Positions 56,501 to 64,000 of a DNA stretch of 64,000 nucleotides are shown here, in pieces; position 1 is the stretch's first letter, and the number at the start of each line of letters is the position of its first letter. A model generated the notes under the pieces. It made no database searches and was not told the DNA's origin. It saw only the letters and a program-made list of their open reading frames with translations. Origin of the DNA: Annulohypoxylon bovei var. microspora (lineage: Eukaryota > Ascomycota > Sordariomycetes > Xylariales > Hypoxylaceae); assembly GCA_022836615.1 (NCBI GenBank), contig MU405307.1:62001-126000 (forward strand), written 5' to 3'. Made by a program: the position numbers and the translations under genes.

Positions 56501-57082
56501 AAAAGCTGACAACGCCACATCATCATCGTACAACGCACGACCACCCATACCACCTCCAAGGGTCTTCGACGGGTTGGTGCCAACTGGGATCTTGTAGATC
56601 TTCTGGCGCCCACCAAATAAGTTATTCCCCTCAGTCTGCTTGGAACGTCCCATGACACTACTTGCCGTGAAGGAATCTGCATCGTCAAAGGCGTAGGGGT
56701 CCTTTCCAGCGAAAGGACCGCCGGCTCTAATCGATTCTACTTCTGCAATATCTCCCAAACCACGGAATCCCCCATAGTCAAGTCTTGATTGTCTCTTGGG
56801 AAACAAGACGCTATCATCACTGGCTTTGCCGATCTTGGTACTCGGGTCATCCTGCTCCCGCAACATGGAAAAGCGAGCGGACAAGCCCGTCATTAATAAA
56901 CTCGTACGAAATTCATCTTTGGATGGTAACGCCGTCGAGAGGTCAATCTCGACTTTCTCTGGCTCCTGTGTTTTCTTCCCCTTCCTAAACGGCCGGAAAG
57001 GTATAGACGACTCTGAATCTTGCGAAGGTCTAGGGGCCGATATGTCCTCCTTCACCTTCTTCTTAGTCCGGAATCGATTCAT
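53531..57082 (-). CDS. Large disordered conserved fungal protein
   Basis: Single exon, 1183 residues, ATG start MNRFRTKKK. The N-terminal 200 residues carry the conserved part: FRPFRKGKK, then KVEIDLSTALPSKDEFRTSL followed by LMTGLSARFSMLREQDDPS, KASDDSVLFPKRQSRLDYGGF and EGNNLFGGRQKIYKIPVG, then GGRALYDDDVALSAFQKWR. The remaining 950 residues are Ser/Pro/Arg-rich, with a short charged helix (FRQARRELQKMKEQETQARY). This architecture is familiar from uncharacterised Pezizomycotina proteins; no enzyme motif is visible. Abundant SP/TP and RxxS sites suggest heavy phosphorylation, and a scaffold or cortical role is a guess. No membrane segment or signal peptide. It has the longest upstream region among the single-exon genes here. 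Confidence 0.85.
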   Translation of the reverse strand: MNRFRTKKKVKEDISAPRPSQDSESSIPFRPFRKGKKTQEPEKVEIDLSTALPSKDEFRTSLLMTGLSARFSMLREQDDPSTKIGKASDDSVLFPKRQSRLDYGGFRGLGDIAEVESIRAGGPFAGKDPYAFDDADSFTASSVMGRSKQTEGNNLFGGRQKIYKIPVGTNPSKTLGGGMGGRALYDDDVALSAFQKWRQAERERKSSDEDGDGSERRNSREMEIDALRAESPILSNYNQKRETSSTTSSIPSLARNSTAATSVTSSHRAPSLKDWQPSTSSAPATDRSVTRTRRLYESGLSNDLHEQQSSALSRIDTLTRQRTFGTLTPDLSQNSPSPTTIGFAERFGGERKILAKSSAPNLRSMSPPTTASSAGTPDLGVRVPSATEMRSNFGGAPPLSPPISETEENSILSIHPNDLGKATALGVFQKPLQPYDESRYAQRQLQRQQGRETPTLKSRDELTTSSATNRSSSSSSTQRMGLESRVGTTPTAATPSSNEEQATSFLADPNDSDCSPAASPKPGPSPQVFLRRPSDREHPAFRDSSIPTPLSLDSKSGDDHSQFVAEESSSLSPNPRGISPADSPTLGPAPGAGLSGMVRQHLRGDSNASSIYGMAPTTSGLESRFPADSESAESFRELGAAANPWDLSDAGRDWTLDLDVNEPMPDVQSRSSNVPESEDLPGIVFGGISSTNEDDRDEFASQLADGARRVRERLTTYVETDSRSASPNRLGDSMDSFRDQPPPPRQNGLGLLRPKNSRGSLIDRGRDASQSKALKMLGLGASSSPQIASPVRELPKEENGRTQNSFDYSETEDKDDGTDETHAGLRAFRQARRELQKMKEQETQARYHQQEDPIPDVRSVRSTPSRDRPSGQRSPERERKPPPVFYKQRSASEESTQGSRSFGYEGQSRSDSDRSASESGNDGQASSRQIRPTNNSSIRGNLQVGPNGSMARPQMRSPGLPGTDIKRSPIMPPQPYPGSAPSRQLNSASIANLHVQTARNYESGQTSPISPMSSPYALPSSPRPSASPNRGQDNASSNISSAARRKIRTKDISDPTFVMSTSRVPTVALPDAPRNRSRSNSRTAPPLPPINPRRRQDFSSTRAVFDNLSRRNENGFDSGVSRGDRDEPKPERRRLRSIAPDASDMQSKGPNNQTAINVGPPASRQVVTQGAKRPGMNLPGGMI

Positions 57083-57863
57083 CGTAGGTCGTATCGACTG
57101 TCCTTGGTTCCCTGATAATTACCTAGGCGTACTGCAATAGCTAAAATAGCGGTGCACAATCTAACGAGCGATTATGTGCCTTGGTTGGAATTATATTGCT
57201 AGAACGCCACCCTCTGCATTACATTAACGAAAGTAATGGAATCTGGCTGGCAATAATGATCGACTAGGGTAGGTTTACGCCAGTAGCTTCAGACCCATAG
57301 ATGGATGCGGGTAAAGCTGAAAGACGGAAATCGAAAAAATGAGTGTGAAGATTTCTGTCTGTAAACGAAGGGATCTGTGATTAGCTAGATCAGCCAGGAT
57401 GTTCAATAGATACGGTGCTAGGGGGGCAGTGGGCAGTAGTTAAAATAAAATAAAAAAGGGGCTAGCCCCAGTCTCGTCCAGGGGTATCAAATACAGGTTA
57501 ATGCTGAGTGAACTGCAAGTTAATTGGAAGAAATCCTACTATTTCGTCCAGTGATCTGGAAGTATAGAAGGAATTATTGAAAATGAGATAGGAAAAAGGG
57601 GGGGTCGAGAAAATGATTGGAAGAATTTACCTGAGGACGGGATGAATGGTATCGGGAGTGTTTCACTGATCAATGGGGGTGAAAGAAAACTAGGCCGTCC
57701 GAAGAAGATCAAGCATGAATTTGCAGATGGGGTCGGCAGGCGATCAGACAATCGAATCCGGATGACACTCCCGTCTCTTTCGCAGAAACGGACGACAGAG
57801 TTCACCAAGTCTTAAAGAGACAAAGAGAAACGAAGGCGGATTCAAAGAGAGACAAAAAGGTCT

Positions 57864-57908
57864 GAGAAGTTTGGGAAGTTTGGGAAGTTTGGGAAGTTTG
57901 GGAAGTCT
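57864..57908. repeat. Tandem repeat, 9-bp unit GGGAAGTTT
   Basis: Five units, the first and last with one substitution each. Confidence 0.85.
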
Positions 57909-57940
57909 GAAAAGGGTTGAAAAGGTCTGATCTAGCTGTA

Positions 57941-57963
57941 GTATCGTATCGTATCGTATCGTA
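57941..57963. repeat. Tandem repeat, 5-bp unit GTATC
   Basis: Four copies plus a partial unit. Confidence 0.85.
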
Positions 57964-58230
57964 AATTCGTCTGGATCTTCAAGATGGTTGGAGTGAGAAT
58001 TATTGATTTGTCGCACAACAGACTAGGCCAATGGTTCGTGCAGGATAGGCTGGTAACAGACGAATGCCGCAATCCGATGCTGTGATAGATGAATCTGCAA
58101 GATCCGTAACTCTGGGTTTTGGATTTGGGTGGAATGGTGGAATGGTTGAAATGATTGGTGTAATGGATGATTTTATTTGCTTTCTCGCTTTGTCGAATGC
58201 CAGACGATCACAACAATGCAAAGAACACTA

Positions 58231-58288
58231 TTCCTCGTCCTCTTCCTCTTCCTCTTCCTCTTACTCTTACTCTTCCTCTTCCTCTTCC
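58231..58288. repeat. (TCTTCC)n pyrimidine repeat
   Basis: Imperfect hexanucleotide run interrupted by TCTTAC units. Confidence 0.85.
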
Positions 58289-59822
58289 GCCTTAGCAAAT
58301 TAAATTTTCTCGTCCTCTTCAATAACCGGGAGTGTTTAATTCGAATCGTTCGATCTAATGTTCCGCTAGTATACCAGTCCCTCGTTTTACTTTCAGGCTC
58401 GCCTCGTTAAGATCAAAGGAGTGACTATGGTTAGAAAAGGGGGGGGGAGGTTGTCGACGTCGGGAAAGGAACAGTCGGACGTAGAGAACGAATACCGATG
58501 AAAGAATAGATAGAACAGAGTAGGAGAGAGAGAAAACAAGACCTAGCAGGATTAACAGGTAAACTAAACGAGGGTTTGACCAGTGTAGACTAGACTAGAC
58601 TGGTCAACTCAACAGAACAGGACCACACTACTGTGTAGATTACCAGATTAGACGAGACAAAAAAACAAGTGAACTGACGATGGGTCAAGGTGAAAAAAAT
58701 GCGAAAATGGGAAAAACCGAGCGAGTGGAACATTGAAAATGGGGGTTCAATACGTACATGCATACATATGTACATATGTACAGGTGTATCCAGGTATTAA
58801 AGACACTTACCTAGGTACATATGGCATATGCACATGTCTACCCACCGCATACGTATGTATGTATGTATCTACATATATCCATGGATGGCAGGTACTACTT
58901 GCGCATATGTAAGTTTCTTGCCAAGGAATTCCAAAATGAACCTTATCCTGTAAGAGAAACCCCTCTCTTCCTCTCTTCCCTGTTCCAAGGTTTCCTCCCC
59001 TGCATGAAGGTCCACTAATAACCACCTGCGCACTAAATAGTATGTGTCGCCAGTGTTATCCGTCGGGAAATTACACTGTCTCTCCTTTGTCACTTTTATG
59101 TCTCTGTCTTTTACGGTATGCAGTTTGAAAGCTTCATGTTCTTTATCCAAATCGAGCTAGCTCCTTGTCAACTTATTAGACAACTATAATCCCATCTTGC
59201 AAACAGCTTAACCTCTTACAGCTTAGATGCCGAGCTTTAATTGCCAGAGAGACTTTTAGTCAGGGCATTAAATCCGTACGTATAATACCGATATAATACA
59301 TATCTACCTAGGTAAATATCATTAATAGTTAAATAAAATAACAAAACTGAAATTGATCTTAACATCTTACATTACATCATCCAGGCTGCTTAGCTGCTAG
59401 GCTGCTAGGCTGCTAGGTAAGCAAAGGCTTTAATATTGTTCAAGGGCTCCTGGTAATCGGGATTGTAAATCCATAAAAATTACTTAGCCAGCTAAGCAAT
59501 CCTAGTACTTGGCACGGGAAGCACGAGGCTATTGACTTAAACTTCATCTTAGCGAAAGGCAAAGACGAAAGAAAAATCAAAATTGAAGTTACTAACTATG
59601 TACCTACTTTGTAGGTATGTAATTAATGAGACTTTTCCTGGCCTCGATTTTCATACGTAGGTACATACCTACCTTATGTTGAATATGTGTCGAGCATTAT
59701 TTCGTAGGTATGCTGCTATGAAATAAATAAATAAATGAAGTAGATACCTACATACCTACATAGGTATATAATAATGCATAATGCCTCTCGTGTTAATAAA
59801 ATACTAAGGCAAGATACGATAG

Positions 59823-60105
59823 GTATCTCCCGAAGTGCCAGTTGACAGCAGGTACATGAAGGTCCAAAATAAAAACCACTTTGATTGGTTAAAAAGGGCT
59901 TAGTAATCACCACTATTTTGCACTAACAAAAAAGGGTTATTTCACGGCGTAGAAATCCTGATACTGTTAAGTGCTGGTACATGTGGCATGGGCAAGATTA
60001 GTATGGGAGAGGATGTATCTTTTTTCTTTGATATTTAATTGGATGCATCCTTTGGTGTTTTTGTGGGTCCATGTACCTGCTGTCAACTGGCACTTCGGGA
60101 GATAC
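59823..60105. mobile_element. Candidate MITE-like element with 36-bp perfect terminal inverted repeats
   Basis: A 36-mer starting GTATCTCCCGAAGTGCCAGT at 59823-59858 reappears as its exact reverse complement at 60070-60105, 211 bp apart. Inside the arms similarity continues weakly (AAAATAAAAACCAC on the left against CACAAAAACACC read in reverse on the right). There is no transposase inside. No clear target-site duplication is visible, so a simple inverted duplication is also possible. Confidence 0.55.
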
Positions 60106-63100
60106 AATACTAACTATTAGTAACTTGCCCGGATAAGTTCCGAGATACCTAACTCCTTCTAGAACACGACGATCGCAATGCTTCGTTATCCATCTTGTCA
60201 TCAGTGGGTACATATGTATGTACATATGTAAAAAGCAACCTAACCGACGGCTATTCCGTTCAAGAAAGATGTCGATGATTATATTAGGTACTCGGGCTAT
60301 TATCGTGTAAGTTGCAAGTACGCAAGCCTTTCTTCTGTCAAAACTCGATGGTCTTTCGGGGCTGTCACACGACATATGGGGGTAGCACTCCGCCTAGCAT
60401 GCAGCCATGTAACATCTCAGCCTCTCATTGCTTCTTCGCATTGGGGTATTCGGCTGGCTCTCGAGGAGGGACTTAGAAGAAGTGGCCGTTTCATGCTCAC
60501 ACTACTGCTTATGGCGTCTGTCCGGCTGCTAGAACTGTTCGGCTGAAACCCCAAGCTAAGAAGGAATCTATTGATCGTAAGAAAAATAAGCAAGACTAGG
60601 CCAATGCAGCCACGGCACATCACCCGCCTCCGTATGACCAGGTTCCTTCTATCCTATGATCAGTTTCCGTGAGAGACATGGCTCTTGTCAAAGCGTTTAA
60701 ACGATGCAATTCGCCTCCTTTTTTATTGCTTTTTACGGCTACAATTTTCCACCCTAGCTAGATACTGTAAGTGTCAATTCGCCATCGAGAAAAAGAATTT
60801 GATAAAAAATAAGTAAAAGTAAAAATAAAAATAAAAAAATAAAAAAATAAAAAAAACCATGGCGTCCGAGACACAAGTAGCCTGACCAACGATATGACAA
60901 GACTCGAATATTTGAAGCTGATGAACGACCGCACGCACGAGAAGGACACGAGCTGGGATTCAGGGGCTCATAGGAATCAGCGTCTTAGTCGAGCCGTCAA
61001 CTCTCGAGTCTCTGCTCTCAGCAACTTATGTACATACAAGGTACGTAACCGCACAGTTAATCACAAGATCTCGCACTAGCTGGCTACAAGGTGATGGATG
61101 CGTCGACGCGCGCCAAGTACCATCATTGTGGGCTGGTCAAAGCTTCCGCGGTCCAATCGCACTTCTGTTCCTGGCGCTTGACCGCGTTGGGTTGTAGCCC
61201 CTGAAATGGTGCGTGGTATCCGCGCCCCATTCTATGTATCTTTGACGAAATCTAGACTTCTCTTCCTTCTCACGTCACCTTCAATGCTTAAAGTCGTTTC
61301 TATAAGTCAGTATTTACGAAAGGATCATGGCAATCTAGGGAATTGTGAGCTTGTGGTTAGTATATCTTATTATACGAGAGATCAAGCCAGATATTATATA
61401 TATATATACAGCAAAGACATGACGCGGAAATTTCTCAGATACTGTATATCTCTATGTACGCCCCTATCACATATCATTTTATCATTTCCACTAAGCACTC
61501 CAGTCAAAATTCCAGTGCATGGATGGCGAAATGGGGCTCAGCAAGGTGAGAGTTGATACCTTGGAAGATTCATTGTCATTTTCCGGATTTTATCACGATA
61601 TTGTTGGACCAAGCCTCTCGTTTACGCCATACCCAGTGCTATATCATGAAACAAAACAGGGTTGCACAGATTTTATACCTACCTACATGCTGCTACTGTA
61701 GGTACCGTACCTATCGATGAACCAGTTCGTCGGGCTGACAGGCTGGTCGGGGTGTATATGACGGTGCGGACTAGAATCCACCTTTCCCGTACCTCTCTAC
61801 TCTCCGGCCCGCTTCAACATCTCAAGTCGGGTATCTCGAATCTTGATTATTCTAAATTATGAGATCTCGATGGCAAATCCTTGGCTTGTCGAGTTCTAGT
61901 CCCGCTGTCCCATCTTCCCATCTTCCCATCTGCCCATCTGCCCATTAAGATATTACTCGCTACAGCATCTCCCCAGCATACCATTCCCTGATCCACTACA
62001 TTCGAACCTGTTTTTTTCTTCTAACATCCTTGACAGCATTGCCACCTCCATACCTATCTATACACTATATTTTAGGCTCAGCTTGAAGGCGTATAATCCC
62101 GTCATAAGCAATCTGCAAACAGTTCTGTGCACTTTAGGCTTTTCAGCTCCTCCACCCGAGTACTCGGGTCAACATCTGTCTTGATCGGTGTCGTTGAAAT
62201 GACTGGGCATTAATCCAAGTCTGAAGCTAAGAGAGCGTATCAGTAACACAAGCAAACAAGCAGTTATATTACCGCCCTGCCGTCGTACAAGCAGTCCTAC
62301 TCATGAACTCGCCTACCAGACCTCCCTACCTTGCTTCATCTAGCATTAGTACACATATTAGTATTGCCGGCAGGAGATCAATACTCCCGCTAAAGAATTA
62401 TTCGTCCTTTTATTCCACGGGTCAACGCGCCCCTCCTCTGCCAGGATCTCGCGACACGCATATTACCAAGGACGATCATCGGTACTACCAACAGCGTGCC
62501 TCACAGGAATCGAAGGATTTACGAAAAGTGCCCTGTTTATTTATTCGAATCGGTTGGATTGAGAGGATTTACAGCCTTGGCCCGCTCATCGTGTATCTCT
62601 TCGTAACACGGTACCCCAAAGTGAAGGTCTTTGGTTGTTCAATAACGGTGACACACAAGCAGCCCCTCGGATTTATTAATGTTAGGCTTACATACGGATG
62701 TATACATGGTAAATATATTACGAGAAGTATTCTATATTAATCAAGTCTCAGGTGAGGTGCTATTGTAATATGCGTTGCTTCGTCTAACCACATAACAACA
62801 AGTACCTACCTAGGTAGGTAGGACGGCATGTAAAGATGATCCTTCGCCACGTGGAAGATGAGGGCCGCATTCCGCTCAGCCCGGAAAGATTATCTCAGGG
62901 TCTTCGTCCCCTTTGGGATACAACGCTGACTGGTCCCACGATGATAAATACCTAAATAAATAAAAGAAAACAAAAAAGATTTACCTTTGAATCCAATCTA
63001 CAAGTGCCATGATCCCGTATACTTTATTACCTAGGTAGGTATTTCGTACGCAACTATTACCAGACAGCCAGAATACTTCATTGTAGGAGCTTTCACTTTC

Positions 63101-64000
63101 TATGCCTATGTCAGTCCTAAAACTGCAAGTTGGAGAGGACGGCAGCACCAGGCGATGGGAGCAAACTCATATTACCCAACCCACTCCCCAAACGTGTTGC
63201 ATCGGGGATATAGCATAGGTATATAGACTGCCGGTGGAAGCCTATCACGAACAGTCTTTTGACTAGCGCCCGATATTCATGCATTGTTCGAAGAGATCGA
63301 CCGAGATGTGCAATACTCAAGTCGCTTCGCGTAAACCAAAACGTCATCCGAACTCTTAGTAGTCGTAAGTACATAGGTAACCACGACAAATGGGTATATG
63401 TATATGGCCGAGTGAGGACGGGATCGAGATTAAAAGAAGCATGGGAATTCACAATATCCCCGTCGATGAAGCTGCCTGCACGTCCTAAGCGGCAAAGACA
63501 CTAGGTAGGGTATGGTTCACGATAGAGCAAGTCGGACGAGGTTAGATTTCCCATTTGTGGTCGCTTCGAAGGCATGTGCGCCGTACGTTTCTTGATTCAT
63601 ACCTAGGTACCTACCTACACAGCACCATCGGGTCCGGGAGCGCGCTTTGTCTTGCCCCAGAGATGAGATGATTGACCGTGGTGGTCTTTCTAACTCCCGA
63701 ATCTTCCCGCAGCGTTACGGCCAATGAACCTCGAAAGCGGAAGTGTATGGTCATCACCACCGCAACTACCGTCACCATCGTCGCCACTGGCTTACGGTGC
63801 TCTGGGCAATATGGGTGGTTGACCCCTCGCTATTATGTGTTGCGATGGTCTAAGGAAATGGAACGCACCAGTAGAAAGTCTGGCACTCCGGGGATGGACA
63901 GAAACGTGGGGTACGACATGGCTGTGGAATCGCCGGTCACGCTCCCAGCTAATCCTTCACGATCAACCCCCCAACCTTCAGCCTTTCCTCTTAAGTCTTA
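60106..64000. other. Intergenic region to the window end
   Basis: No gene could be supported. Frames at 60894 (61 codons, followed by GTACGT), 62303 (145 codons) and 63117 (111 codons, minus) were examined and not recognised. Contains an A/T-rich AAAAATA run near 60810-60857, a CCCATCTT tandem repeat, and CCTAGGTAGGTA blocks near 62805 and 63030. The last 400 bp are GC-richer and could belong to a gene beyond the edge. Confidence 0.5.
61909..61945. repeat. Tandem repeat, 8-bp unit CCCATCTT/CCCATCTG
   Basis: Two CCCATCTT then two CCCATCTG then CCCAT, with the same mid-array switch of variant seen in the repeat at 48960. Confidence 0.85.

Larger units (their letters stand above)
57083..59822. 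other. Upstream/intergenic region with simple repeats
   Basis: Begins with the leader of the disordered protein gene. Contains GGGAAGTTT and GTATC tandem repeats and a long TCTTCC run. Frames at 57744 and 58177 arise from these repeats. No gene recognised. Confidence 0.55.

Noticed and set aside
60894..61079. Possible first exon followed by GTACGT
   Set aside because: About 48 coding-like codons, but I could not find a continuing exon with a plausible acceptor.
62303..62740. 145-codon plus-strand frame
   Set aside because: No family resemblance, random-looking composition after residue 80, no promoter or splice support.
63117..63452. 111-codon minus-strand frame
   Set aside because: Overlaps an opposite frame of similar length, no motif, composition as in noncoding DNA.

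Overview
The window is nuclear DNA from a filamentous ascomycete (Pezizomycotina, most probably a Sordariomycete). The evidence is short spliceosomal introns of about 50-75 nt with GTAAGT/GTATGT donors, CTAAC or CTGAC branch points and YAG acceptors; fungal gene families (PDR-type ABC transporter, CVNH-LysM protein, AA8 cytochrome, GH30 endo-glucanase, HNH_2 protein); and long AT-richer intergenic stretches full of the tetranucleotide TAGGTAGG/CCTACCTA and CCTAGG palindromes. I saw no operons, rRNA, tRNA or CRISPR array.

Layout. 0-8 kb: an ARA2-like aldo/keto reductase (minus), a stand-alone secreted AA8 cytochrome (plus, three exons) and actin-related protein Arp6 (plus). 8-15 kb: an F-box-like/Cys-rich protein (minus) head-to-head with a UFD1-domain zinc-finger protein (plus), which looks like a ubiquitin-pathway pair. 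15.2-15.5 kb: a tiny three-exon metallothionein-like gene (minus). 15.5-22 kb is a gene desert. 22-24 kb: an HNH_2-domain protein (plus). 24-27 kb: glutamine-dependent NAD+ synthetase (minus, ten exons by my reconstruction, one of 15 nt). 27.5-29 kb: a fungal transcription-factor-like regulator without a zinc cluster (minus). 29.8-30.6 kb: a six-exon beta-carbonic anhydrase (plus) in which every exon is shorter than 135 nt, divergent from that regulator. 32-36 kb: a secreted GH30 glucanase and a cytosolic CVNH-LysM lectin. 36-41 kb is an AT-rich desert with hairpins and a poly-T tract. 41-46 kb: a full-size PDR/ABCG transporter. 47-51 kb: a four-helix membrane protein (minus) and a quinone-oxidoreductase-like MDR enzyme (plus). 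51.5-52 kb: a miniature PQQ-dehydrogenase (AA12) gene that keeps a signal-peptide-like start and only the C-terminal part of the family. 53.5-57 kb: a large disordered conserved fungal protein. 57-64 kb has no gene I can support, but contains a 36-bp perfect inverted repeat.

Most genes look like independent housekeeping or accessory loci. The neighbours worth reading together are the F-box/UFD1 divergent pair and the NAD synthetase - regulator - carbonic anhydrase trio. The most useful results are genes that a plain ORF scan misses or mis-draws: the metallothionein, the carbonic anhydrase, the 3' exons of the F-box gene, the split NAD synthetase and the mini-AA12 gene. All exon structures were read by eye from splice signals, frame continuity and remembered family motifs; no alignment or search was run.
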